Shown piece by piece: positions 6,600-13,110 of a stretch of DNA of 17,275 nucleotides. Source of the stretch: UBA9630 sp043725085 (lineage in GTDB: Bacteria; Patescibacteriota; Minisyncoccia; Moranbacterales; UBA2206); contig JAYSLY010000005.1 in the NCBI GenBank assembly GCA_043725085.1, positions 1 to 17,275 on the forward strand. Reading direction: 5' to 3'. Each line of letters starts with the position of its first letter. Within the stretch, counting starts at the first letter, position 1. The position numbers and the translations under genes were made by a program. The notes beneath the pieces are model-generated. The model was not told where the DNA came from and ran no database searches. It saw nothing but the letters and a program-made list of their open reading frames with translations.

Positions 6600-7535
6600 T
6601 TAGGCTAGACTAATCATGCAAACACGCCATTTTCCGGCCAAATCTTTCTCAAATTGAATCTTGGCGGAAGGCAGAATTTTTTTTACCAAGACGCCGAGGT
6701 CTTTTTTTTGCTCGGGACTAAGTTCCAAAAAACATGTAGCATGTAACATGTAATAAGCATCTTTTAAATTTCTGATTTGCTTTAATAATTTTTCATAGTG
6801 AGCTAAGCCGCGTTGCGGTGAATATAGCGCAGATTTTGGTTCGAAGTTTTTTACATCCGGCGCGGTAGCGGAATAAATTTCTTTGGAAAGATAGGGGAGA
6901 TTGGCGAGGATGATATAGCTAGCATCTGGCCCGCCTGCAACGCTAGGCATAGCATTGCGGGCAGGTATCTGGTATTTGGTATTTTTTAGAATTGGGTCAA
7001 GGAGATTCCCATGCAAGAAGTTTATTTTTTTGTTAACTTTATTTTTTTTGGCATTGTGTTTGGCAACTTGTAGTGCATTTTTGGAAATGTCAATTCCATA
7101 TAGCATGCAACCTGAAGCATGTAACAACTTTTTATCTTCGATTGTTTTTGCAATTGAAATGATTATGTTGCCCGAGCCTGTTCCCACATCAACAACGCTT
7201 ATTCTTTGTTTCTTGTTTCTTGTATCTTGTATCTTTTGGAGGGCTTGCTCTACTAGCAATTCCGTTTCTGGTCTAGGAATTAATGTTTCTGGTGTGACCT
7301 GGAAATCCAGGCCATAAAATTCTTTATGACCTAGGATATGCGCCAAAGGCTCATGATGTAGGCGGCGGGCTATCAATTGCTTGTTTCTTGTTTCTTGTTT
7401 CTTGGTTAATTGAAATTCTGGGTGTGCCAAAACAAACTCACGAGACTTTTTGAGCTCGTGAGCAATGAGAAGTTCCAGATCAAGACTGGCTATTTTTGGT
7501 CGATATTGGGCAAGAATGGAATGGATCGTGGACAC
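6600..7535 (-). CDS. prmC: Release factor glutamine N5-methyltransferase PrmC (HemK)
   Basis: 311 residues, GTG start at 7535, 4 bases after the prfA stop and without SD, so probably translationally coupled. PrmC methylates the Gln of the GGQ motif in release factors. Seen: N-terminal helical domain with HEPLAHILGHKEFYG (61-75) and IPRPETELLVE, SAM-binding VVDVGTGSGN (114-123), acidic YGIDIS (146-151), and catalytic NLPY (212-215) in place of the more common NPPY. It is about 30 residues longer than usual; the extra residues are at 191-206 (encoded by a palindrome), around 137-145 and 261-268, and Lys/Gln/Thr/Arg/Asn-rich stretches at 44-53 and 101-111 are encoded by heptanucleotide repeats. 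Active-site motifs are intact. Confidence 0.95.
   Translation of the reverse strand: MSTIHSILAQYRPKIASLDLELLIAHELKKSREFVLAHPEFQLTKKQETRNKQLIARRLHHEPLAHILGHKEFYGLDFQVTPETLIPRPETELLVEQALQKIQDTRNKKQRISVVDVGTGSGNIIISIAKTIEDKKLLHASGCMLYGIDISKNALQVAKHNAKKNKVNKKINFLHGNLLDPILKNTKYQIPARNAMPSVAGGPDASYIILANLPYLSKEIYSATAPDVKNFEPKSALYSPQRGLAHYEKLLKQIRNLKDAYYMLHATCFLELSPEQKKDLGVLVKKILPSAKIQFEKDLAGKWRVCMISLA
6732..6752. repeat. Heptanucleotide array in prmC (ACATGTA-type)
   Basis: Three tandem units: ACATGTA, GCATGTA, ACATGTA. They encode Tyr-Met-Leu-His-Ala-Thr-type residues on the minus strand at a place where PrmC usually has a short hydrophobic strand. A related, imperfect set lies at 7102-7125. Confidence 0.6.
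6930..6965. repeat. Palindromic element inserted in frame in prmC
   Basis: 16-bp arms 6930-6945 and 6950-6965 pair with three G-T wobbles around a GGCA loop. GC content is far above its surroundings. It encodes about 13-15 residues (PARNAMPSVAGGPDA) between the usual end of the loop before the catalytic motif and NLPY. It behaves like a REP/RPE-type palindrome tolerated inside a reading frame. Confidence 0.7.
7206..7233. repeat. Heptanucleotide array in prmC (TTGTTTC/TTGTATC)
   Basis: Four exact-length tandem units: TTGTTTC twice then TTGTATC twice. On the minus strand it encodes the Gln-Asp-Thr-Arg-Asn-Lys-Lys-Gln stretch at residues 103-110. A gain or loss of one unit would shift the frame. 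Confidence 0.8.
7381..7404. repeat. Heptanucleotide array in prmC (TTGTTTC x3.4)
   Basis: Three perfect TTGTTTC units plus TTG. It encodes Lys-Lys-Gln-Glu-Thr-Arg-Asn-Lys-Gln at residues 45-53 on the minus strand and has the same unit as the array at 7206-7233. Confidence 0.8.
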
Positions 7536-7539
7536 AGCG

Positions 7540-8604
7540 TTATAGATTGGACAATTTCATCTTGGTATCTTCTCCTTGAAGAGCCAAGATGATTGGTTCA
7601 ATGTTTCCTTCGAGAATTCCACCAATATTGCTCCAACTTTGTTTGATGCGGTGGTCGGTGATGCGGTCTTGCGGAAAATTGTATGTCCTGATTTTTTCTG
7701 AGCGGTCTCCTGTGCCAATTTGAGATTTTCTTTGATCACCCAGCTCTTTTGCGCGTTTTTCTTCTTCGGCTTGCAAAAGACGGGAGCGCAAGACTTTCAT
7801 GGCCTTATCCTTGTTTTTCAGTTGTGATTTTTCATCTTGGCAAGAAACGATTACGCCAGTCGGAATGTGTGTGATACGTACGGCTGATTTTGTTGTGTTA
7901 ACGGACTGTCCGCCAGGACCGGATGAGCAAAATGTGTCAATGCGGATGTCTTTTTCTTCAATTTTGAAATCAAAATCTTGGGCTTCGGGAAGAACTGCTA
8001 CTGTTGCAGTAGAAGTGTGGATACGGCCATTTTTTTCTGTTTCCGGAATGCGTTGAACGCGGTGTACGCCGGATTCATATTTCATTTTGCCGTATGCTCC
8101 GGCACCGTTAACTTCAAAAACGACTTCTTTGAAACCGCCCACGCCATTTTGATGCGAATTGAGAAGTGAGACTTGCCAGCGATTTTTTTCGGCATAATGC
8201 GAATACATACGGAAAAGACTGGCGGCAAAAAGGGCGGATTCATCGCCACCGGCTCCGGCGCGAATTTCCACGATGATATTTTTCTCGTCATTAGGATCCT
8301 TAGGCAGAAGAAGGGTTTCAAGCTCTTTTTCCAAAATGACTTTCTTTTCAGCCAGAGAAATGTTTTCATCCATCGCCATTTGCTTCATTTCACCATCTTC
8401 TTCACTATTAACAATTTCCGCATTTTCACGCATACTTTTCTCCAGGAGTTCCAATTCTTCGATTTTTCGCATTACCTCGTTGAGTTCAGCTTGTTTTTTG
8501 GAAAGCTGTGTCATTTTTTGCGTATCAAAAACCACATCAGGAGAGCTGAGTTCTTGGGCGATCTGGGCATATTCGGCTTTAATTTGTTCAATTTGTTCGC
8601 GCAT
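7540..8604 (-). CDS. prfA: Peptide chain release factor 1 (RF1)
   Basis: 354 residues, full family length. RF1 ends translation at UAA and UAG. Seen: coiled-coil N-terminal region (1-105), GAGGDES (117-123), the tripeptide anticodon PET (187-189, the PxT of RF1 rather than SPF of RF2) within HRVQRIPETEKNGRIHTS, and the GGQ peptidyl-hydrolase loop at 231-233 (SSGPGGQSVNTTKS). C-terminal DHRIKQSWSNI is typical. It heads a two-gene operon with prmC, which methylates Gln233. Start ATG at 8604 lacks an SD, about 17 bases from the predicted transcription start. Confidence 0.98.
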   Translation of the reverse strand: MREQIEQIKAEYAQIAQELSSPDVVFDTQKMTQLSKKQAELNEVMRKIEELELLEKSMRENAEIVNSEEDGEMKQMAMDENISLAEKKVILEKELETLLLPKDPNDEKNIIVEIRAGAGGDESALFAASLFRMYSHYAEKNRWQVSLLNSHQNGVGGFKEVVFEVNGAGAYGKMKYESGVHRVQRIPETEKNGRIHTSTATVAVLPEAQDFDFKIEEKDIRIDTFCSSGPGGQSVNTTKSAVRITHIPTGVIVSCQDEKSQLKNKDKAMKVLRSRLLQAEEEKRAKELGDQRKSQIGTGDRSEKIRTYNFPQDRITDHRIKQSWSNIGGILEGNIEPIILALQGEDTKMKLSNL

Positions 8605-8627
8605 AAGCTTAATTTAATGCTTTTTGT

Positions 8628-8656
8628 ATTGTATAGTTAATTTAAAGAATAAGCAA
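8628..8656 (-). promoter_or_regulatory. Promoter of prfA-prmC
   Basis: Minus strand: TTGCTT (8651-8656), 17-bp spacer, TACAAT (8628-8633), giving a short leader. It is back to back with the cysteine-leader promoter. Confidence 0.5.
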
Positions 8657-8666
8657 CACGAGGCGG

Positions 8667-8695
8667 TTGCTAATTTTTTAATCTTGGGCTATATT
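8667..8695 (+). promoter_or_regulatory. Promoter of the cysteine leader-cysteine synthase unit
   Basis: TTGCTA (8667-8672), 17-bp spacer, TATATT (8690-8695). Transcription would begin near 8702, about 18 bases before the leader-peptide ATG. No clear SD precedes that ATG. Confidence 0.5.
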
Positions 8696-8719
8696 AAACC
8701 TAGGTTAAAACTTAAAAAA

Positions 8720-8821
8720 ATGAATTCGAAAAAGTCCAAATCTCAAAACTTTCAAAATAGCAACCTTTTTTGTTGTTGTTGCAATCACGCAATTGTTTCG
8801 GGAGCAGCCTTTTTCTGTTAA
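8720..8821 (+). CDS. Cysteine-run leader peptide (attenuator sensor)
   Basis: 33 codons from the ATG at 8720 to TAA at 8819-8821. The N-terminal half is Lys/Ser/Gln/Asn-rich; codons 18-21 are TGT-TGT-TGT-TGC (8771-8782), four Cys in a row, and the last sense codon is a fifth Cys. The frame could be opened further upstream by a non-ATG start but this adds nothing. The ORF overlaps the left arm of an antiterminator helix (8800-8809) and precedes a terminator and a cysteine synthase gene. By the logic of the trp, his and leu leaders, ribosome stalling at the Cys run when Cys-tRNA is short would allow read-through. Polycysteine upstream ORFs controlling cysteine genes are known in mycobacteria, there through translation. 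Confidence 0.8.
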   Translation: MNSKKSKSQNFQNSNLFCCCCNHAIVSGAAFFC

Positions 8822-8879
8822 AGCTAAACAAAAAAAGACCTAAGGCAACTCCCGAATTAGTCGGGATTTTTGTTTTTTT
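8800..8879 (+). promoter_or_regulatory. Cysteine transcription attenuator (antiterminator/terminator pair)
   Basis: Terminator: TCCCGA (8850-8855), loop ATTAG, TCGGGA (8861-8866), then T5-G-T7 to 8879. Competing antiterminator: GGGAG-CA-GCC (8800-8809) pairs with GGC-AA-CTCCC (8844-8853), which takes the left arm of the terminator. The 5' arm of the antiterminator lies inside the leader ORF, 18 bases after the Cys run, so a ribosome that finishes the leader covers it (terminator forms) while a ribosome stalled at Cys codons leaves it free (read-through). No T-box motif is present. Confidence 0.75.
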
Positions 8880-8906
8880 GCGAATTAATAATTTAAAACT
8901 AAAATC

Positions 8907-9803
8907 ATGTTATATCAAAATATCTTGGAAACTATCGGAAATACACCACTGATTAAAATCAATAAACTCAATCCAAATCCCAATTTAGAAATCTTTGCCA
9001 AGCTGGAAGGACAAAATCCGGGCGGGAGCATCAAAGATCGCGTGGCGCTGAAGATGCTGGAAAAAGCGATTGAAAATGGAGAGCTGACGAAGAACAAAAC
9101 AATTATTGAACCAACTTCCGGCAATACCGGAATTGGAATTGCCATGATTGGGGCAGTCTTGGGTTATGCGGTGGAAATTGTGATGAGCTCGGCGGTTTCA
9201 ATGGAAAGAAGAAAAATGCTCGAGGCGTTTGGCGCGAAAATAATTCTTACTGATGCTAACAAAGGAACAGACGGAGCGATTGTCAAGGCGCGCCAATTGG
9301 TAAAAGACAATCCGGAAAAATATTTTATGCCGGATCAATTTTCCAATGTCTACAATAAAATTGCGCACTATGAAAATACCGCCAGAGAAATCTGGGAAGA
9401 CATGGAAGGAAGAATTGACTATTTTGTTTCTTCGATTGGCACTTCCGGTACGATCATGGGAGTGGGGAAATATCTGAAAGAATATGATCCGAAAATTAGG
9501 ATTGTTTGCGCCTATCCGGAAAAAGGACATTACATTCAGGGTCTCAAAAATATGGACGAGGCGATTGTGCCGGCGATTTATGATGCCAAGCAAATTGATG
9601 AATTTGTGAACATTGAAAGCGAGAAGGCCTTCGCAATGGCCAGAAGAATTGCCAAAGAAGAGGGGATTTTTGCGGGTATGTCTTCAGGAGCAGCGATGCT
9701 CGCTGCCGCAGAGTTAGCCAAGCGAGACATCTCCGGCCGAATGTGTGTCATTTTCCCCGATCGTGGAGAAAAATATCTCAGCACAAAACTTTGGGGTGAA
9801 TAA
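8907..9803 (+). CDS. Cysteine synthase (PLP-dependent, CysK/CysM family)
   Basis: 298 residues. Makes cysteine from O-acetylserine (or a related activated serine) and sulfide. Seen: ETIGNTPLIKI (8-18), PLP-binding K43 in GGSIKDR, substrate loop TSGNTG (70-75), phosphate-binding GTSGT (178-182), PLP-ring Ser in GMSSGAA (257-263), and the C-terminal FPDRGEKYLSTKLW. The segment HYIQGLKN (208-215) and short length are closer to CysM-like enzymes than to classical CysK with its long C-terminus, so the donor is uncertain. No SD. It lies directly behind the Cys-run attenuator, which supports a cysteine role. It is the only amino-acid biosynthesis gene in the window. Confidence 0.93.
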   Translation: MLYQNILETIGNTPLIKINKLNPNPNLEIFAKLEGQNPGGSIKDRVALKMLEKAIENGELTKNKTIIEPTSGNTGIGIAMIGAVLGYAVEIVMSSAVSMERRKMLEAFGAKIILTDANKGTDGAIVKARQLVKDNPEKYFMPDQFSNVYNKIAHYENTAREIWEDMEGRIDYFVSSIGTSGTIMGVGKYLKEYDPKIRIVCAYPEKGHYIQGLKNMDEAIVPAIYDAKQIDEFVNIESEKAFAMARRIAKEEGIFAGMSSGAAMLAAAELAKRDISGRMCVIFPDRGEKYLSTKLWGE

Positions 9804-9824
9804 TCAAAAAAAATTTGATTTTTT
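9802..9824 (+). terminator. Weak AT-rich terminator after cysteine synthase
   Basis: AATCAAA (9802-9808) and TTTGATT (9814-9820) around an A5 loop, followed by TTTT. The AT-only stem is weak, and it overlaps the next promoter. Confidence 0.4.
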
Positions 9825-9842
9825 CTGTTATTAGGCTATAAT
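9815..9842 (+). promoter_or_regulatory. Promoter of response regulator-aspS
   Basis: TTGATT (9815-9820), 16-bp spacer, perfect TATAAT (9837-9842), about 50 bases before the gene at 9899. Confidence 0.6.
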
Positions 9843-9898
9843 TCAAAAGTAACTAATCAAGGCATAAACATGCCGGTTTAATAGCGTTTAAAACAAAT

Positions 9899-10273
9899 AT
9901 GACAAAAGTGCTTATTGCTGAAGATGATTTGATGATTTCCGAGATTTATCAAAGAAAGTTTACGGAAAAAGGCTTTGAAGTCTTGACGGCTTTTTCCGGT
10001 GATCAAGTTTTGGAAATTGTCAAAAAGGAAAAGGTGGATATTGTTCTTTTGGACTTGATGTTGCCTAAGCTGAATGGTTTTGGGGTAACTGAAGCCCTAA
10101 GAGGCGGCAAATATGACCCAAATATTAAAATTATCATTTCCAGCAATATGAGTCAGCTGGAAGAACGGGAAAAGGTTATGGCACTCGGTGCCAGTGGGTT
10201 TATCACGAAATCGCAATATACTCCAAGTGAAATGGTAGAAGAAATTAAACGGCTAACTGGTATTGGCGAATAA
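9899..10273 (+). CDS. Single-domain (CheY-like) response regulator
   Basis: 124 residues, receiver domain only. Acidic pocket E8-D9-D10 (AEDD), phospho-acceptor D52 in VLLDLMLP, switch Ser81/Ser82 in IIISS, conserved K104 in FITKS. There is no output domain, so it must act by protein contact or as a phosphorelay intermediate. No kinase is nearby. It is 4 bases upstream of aspS and shares its promoter, an unusual pairing. No SD. Confidence 0.93.
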   Translation: MTKVLIAEDDLMISEIYQRKFTEKGFEVLTAFSGDQVLEIVKKEKVDIVLLDLMLPKLNGFGVTEALRGGKYDPNIKIIISSNMSQLEEREKVMALGASGFITKSQYTPSEMVEEIKRLTGIGE

Positions 10274-10277
10274 ATTT

Positions 10278-11597
10278 ATGGAACGAATATTGATTGCAGA
10301 TGCGCCACGGATGATCGGACAATATGTTAAGCTCTCCGGCTGGGTTAATTCCCGGCGTGATCATGGCAAATTGATTTTTATTGATCTTCGTGATCGCAGT
10401 GGCGTGGTGCAAGTGGTAGTTATTCCCGACAAGGAAAGCGCCTATCAAAACGCGAAGGATGTGCGCAGTGAATTTGTGGTGGAAATTGAAGGATTGGTCA
10501 AGGAGCGTCCCGGCGGACAGGGCAAGGAGGATAAGATTGGTAAGATTGAATTGGAGGCAGCCAAAATAACCGTCATTTCAAAAGTGGAAGCAGAATTGCC
10601 GTTTGATGTAGCGAAAAGCGAATTAGACGTTAATCTTAACACCCTTTTGGATAATCGAAATTTAGTTTTGCGTAATAAAAAAATCAACGATATCTTCAAA
10701 GTCTATAGTCAGCTGTTAAAATCCTACGCGGAAGTAATGAGAGAATATCAGTTTATGGAAATCAAAACCCCGAAAATTCTTTCGGCTGCCACTGAGGGCG
10801 GAGCGAATTTTTTCAAAATAAAATATTTTGATCGCGATGCCTATTTGGCTCAGAGTCCGCAGTTCTACAAACAAGCTGGAGTGGGTGCATTTGAACGTGT
10901 GTTTGAGGTGGGATCAGTTTTTCGTGCAGAACCGCATTTTACCACGCGTCACGTTAATGAATACACCGGTTTTGATGCCGAGATGGGCTTTATTGATAGT
11001 TTTTCTGATGTGATGGATAGCCTTGAGAAAGTAATGCAGAGAATGCTTGGGGATGTTTCCAAAAATTGTCAGTCAGAACTGGCGGAATATGCCTCGGGGG
11101 AACTATTGTTTGCAGATAAATTTCCGCGCCTTCGACTGACCGAAGCTTTGGAAATCTTGGAAAAAGAATATGGCAAGAAATCAGAAGACGTTGACATTGA
11201 TCCGGAAGGGGAGCGTTTGATTTGCGAATGGGCAAAAAAGAATCATAATTCCGACTTCGTTTTTCTGACGCACTATCCCGTTAGTGTACGCCCTTTCTAT
11301 TCAATGCCAAGCGAAGATGGAAAGTATACCAAAACATTCGATTTAATTTTTCGTGGCGTGGAAATCGCCAGTGGCGGACAAAGAATTCATAATTACGAGC
11401 AATTGAAAAATAGCATTATCATGCACGGGCTCAAGCCGGAGGATTTTGAAGCATATTTGGATATTTTTAAATTAGGTATGCCCGCTCATGGTGGTTGGGG
11501 TCTGGGTTCGGAACGCATCGTGCAAAAAATTCTAAACCTTGGAAGTATCAAAGAAGCTATTCTTTTTCCGCGCGACGTGAAGAGAATTACGCCGTAG
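10278..11597 (+). CDS. aspS: Aspartyl-tRNA synthetase, archaeal type, probably non-discriminating
   Basis: 439 residues from ATG at 10278 (a TTG 15 bases earlier would overlap the previous gene). Charges tRNA with Asp. N-terminal OB-fold anticodon domain (1-105) with GWVNSRRDHGKLIFIDLRDRSG; class II motif 2 FRAEPHFTTRHVNEYT (215-230); TEGGANFF and AQSPQFYKQ (172-199) typical of archaeal AspRS; HYPVSVRPFYSMP (332-344); motif 3 GLGSERI (408-414). The bacterial GAD insertion (enzyme of about 590 residues) is absent. His29 and Pro78 sit where non-discriminating AspRS carry His and Pro, so it may also make Asp-tRNA-Asn for GatCAB; that is inference from known structure-function work. No SD. Confidence 0.95.
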   Translation: MERILIADAPRMIGQYVKLSGWVNSRRDHGKLIFIDLRDRSGVVQVVVIPDKESAYQNAKDVRSEFVVEIEGLVKERPGGQGKEDKIGKIELEAAKITVISKVEAELPFDVAKSELDVNLNTLLDNRNLVLRNKKINDIFKVYSQLLKSYAEVMREYQFMEIKTPKILSAATEGGANFFKIKYFDRDAYLAQSPQFYKQAGVGAFERVFEVGSVFRAEPHFTTRHVNEYTGFDAEMGFIDSFSDVMDSLEKVMQRMLGDVSKNCQSELAEYASGELLFADKFPRLRLTEALEILEKEYGKKSEDVDIDPEGERLICEWAKKNHNSDFVFLTHYPVSVRPFYSMPSEDGKYTKTFDLIFRGVEIASGGQRIHNYEQLKNSIIMHGLKPEDFEAYLDIFKLGMPAHGGWGLGSERIVQKILNLGSIKEAILFPRDVKRITP

Positions 11598-11605
11598 CAA
11601 AAGAT

Positions 11606-11795
11606 TTGTCATTCCCGCGACCGCGTGCCGCCTAAGCTTTAGCGGTGGAGCAAGGCGGGAATCCAGGCACCTCAGGCTCAAAATAAAGAAAACGCAAATT
11701 GATTAAATGACGGACTAATTGAAACATAAAAATAAAAAATTATAAACTCGTTCCCTCCGGAGTTTATCCTCGTAAAACGGAGGTGGGAATGACAA
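11606..11795. mobile_element. 190-bp MITE-like element with 11-bp terminal inverted repeats
   Basis: TTGTCATTCCC (11606-11616) is the exact reverse complement of GGGAATGACAA (11785-11795). Inside: a second hairpin ATTCCCGC/GCGGGAAT (11611-11618 with 11655-11662) enclosing CCGCCTAA/TTAGCGG-like arms, and a third, ATAAACTC/GAGTTTAT (11742-11749 with 11760-11767). No target-site duplication is obvious and no ORF is present. The ATTCCCGC-type repeat is common in many bacterial genomes. It fills the gap between aspS and the MFS gene almost exactly. Confidence 0.6.
11719..11746 (+). promoter_or_regulatory. Promoter inside the MITE-like element
   Basis: TTGAAA (11719-11724), 16-bp spacer, TATAAA (11741-11746), 5/6 matches in each hexamer, about 50 bases before the MFS start. 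GGAGG (11779-11783) follows, 16 bases from the ATG at 11800, longer than ideal. Confidence 0.5.
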
Positions 11796-11799
11796 CGCA

Positions 11800-12981
11800 A
11801 TGCCAAAACACAAAGAGCATTTGGATCGAAAAAAAACCCGTACTATCAACTACATTTCATTCTTTCTGGGGTTCTCTCAAGCCGTTTTGATCTACGTAAT
11901 GTCTTCTTATTTCAGGCAAGCCTCCGGCAGTGAAAACGTCGGCGGTTTTTATTTTATCGCCTATGCCATTTTACTTGCTATTCTCCTGAATCTGCATAAG
12001 CTAACGAGAATTTTGGGAAAAACAAGCATTTTTTTGGTTATTTTGATGCTCAAAATTGTCAGTCTCATTTTTCTGGCCAATTCTCATCCTTCAGTCTGGG
12101 GAATTTTTGTCCTCATGCTTTATGTCATTTTTTCCGGTTTGGAGTGGGTCAGTCTGGACACAATTTTGGAAACTTTCTCTTGCGACAAAGAATCGGGACG
12201 AATTCGCGGCAAACACCTGACGGTGCTCAATGCCGGTTTTCTCCTGGGGCCGTTTATCTCAACGCAGCTACTGGGAAAATTTGATTTCTCTGGAGTTTTT
12301 ATTTTTCTCCTATTTTTTAATATTCTGGTTTTTTTCTATGCCACTTTCAAGTTGAGAGATACGAACGAAAAACCAATGACAGATATTTCCGTGACTAATC
12401 TGATCAGAAAAGTGGTGAAGAGAAAAAACGTGATGGCGATTTACTATATTTCCTTCGTTTTGGAGTTTTTCTATGCCCTCATGATTATCTATATGCCGCT
12501 CCATCTTTTGGACATCGGTCTTAGCTGGAGTCAAATCGGCATCATTTTTTCCGTGATGCTTTTGCCGTTTGTTTTTTTGCAATACCCGATGGGATTTCTG
12601 GCAGACAAAAAAATGGGAGAAAAAAAACTTTTAATTTTCGCCCTGTTTATCATGGCCTTTGCCTCTGTCGCGGTTTTTCTTACGCATTCCTCAAGTGTGC
12701 TTGTGTGGTCGGTCGTGCTTCTTTTGACCAGAGTTGGGGCGGCAATGGTGGAAATTTTGCGTGACTCCTATTTCTACAAGCGCATTGACGGTGATGACGT
12801 TGACCTCATCGGTTTTTTTCGCACCGCAATGCCGGTCGGCTATATCTTGGCTGCCAGTCTTTCTTTCGCGCTCTTATTATTTTTGCCACTTTCCGCCATT
12901 TTTCTTCTTTCGGCGCTGGTAATTTTTTCCGCGCTAATCCCGGCCTACTATTTGGCGGAAAATAAAAGACAGGGGAGGTGA
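11800..12981 (+). CDS. MFS transporter
   Basis: 393 residues with about 12 hydrophobic helices in two halves, separated by a charged cytoplasmic loop at 184-213 (LRDTNEKPMTD...RKVVKRKN). A GFLADKKMGEKKLLIFA segment (near 266-283) matches the MFS loop 8-9 pattern G-x-x-x-D-(R/K)-x-G-R-(R/K). A second acidic segment SLDTILETFSCDKESGRIRG follows helix 4. Substrate is unknown: efflux or uptake of a small molecule. It begins 4 bases after the MITE-like element, which seems to supply its promoter and SD. It stands alone. Confidence 0.85.
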   Translation: MPKHKEHLDRKKTRTINYISFFLGFSQAVLIYVMSSYFRQASGSENVGGFYFIAYAILLAILLNLHKLTRILGKTSIFLVILMLKIVSLIFLANSHPSVWGIFVLMLYVIFSGLEWVSLDTILETFSCDKESGRIRGKHLTVLNAGFLLGPFISTQLLGKFDFSGVFIFLLFFNILVFFYATFKLRDTNEKPMTDISVTNLIRKVVKRKNVMAIYYISFVLEFFYALMIIYMPLHLLDIGLSWSQIGIIFSVMLLPFVFLQYPMGFLADKKMGEKKLLIFALFIMAFASVAVFLTHSSSVLVWSVVLLLTRVGAAMVEILRDSYFYKRIDGDDVDLIGFFRTAMPVGYILAASLSFALLLFLPLSAIFLLSALVIFSALIPAYYLAENKRQGR

Positions 12982-13008
12982 GCAAAAAATATAAAAGGTA
13001 GGTTTTTG

Positions 13009-13017
13009 TGGTATAAT
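13009..13017 (+). promoter_or_regulatory. Extended -10 promoter upstream of the orphan anchored protein
   Basis: TGGTATAAT is an extended -10 with no good -35. A second TATAAT (13083-13088), also preceded by TGTGG nearby, lies closer to the gene, and the two flank the hairpin at 13045-13065. Confidence 0.4.
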
Positions 13018-13044
13018 AAATTTGTGAAAAAAACGCATCGGTAG

Positions 13045-13065
13045 AGACGAGGCATTGCCTCGTCT
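13045..13065. repeat. REP-like GAGACGAGGC hairpin
   Basis: AGACGAGGC (13045-13053) and GCCTCGTCT (13057-13065) around an ATT loop; GTAGAG precedes it. This type of GTAGAGACG...CGTCTC palindrome is a dispersed repeat in several bacterial groups (cyanobacteria carry closely similar ones), as I recall. There is no T tract. Confidence 0.6.
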
Positions 13066-13110
13066 TTGCGAGTGATGTGGTATATAATTTTTTAACAAAA
13101 ATACAAAAAA

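Noticed and set aside
7206..7404. CRISPR array
   Set aside because: Repeat units are 7 bases and tandem without spacers; they lie inside prmC.
8173..8640. 155-residue plus-strand ORF opposite prfA
   Set aside because: It lies antisense to a certain gene and its Phe-rich composition is the mirror of the prfA Lys/Glu codons.
8624..8719. Extension of the Cys leader to a 65-residue protein from an upstream non-ATG start
   Set aside because: It would begin before the predicted promoter and the added residues have no coding character.
8720..8906. T-box riboswitch upstream of cysteine synthase
   Set aside because: No AGGGUGG-type T-box sequence or specifier-loop architecture is visible; the Cys-run ORF with competing helices explains the region better.
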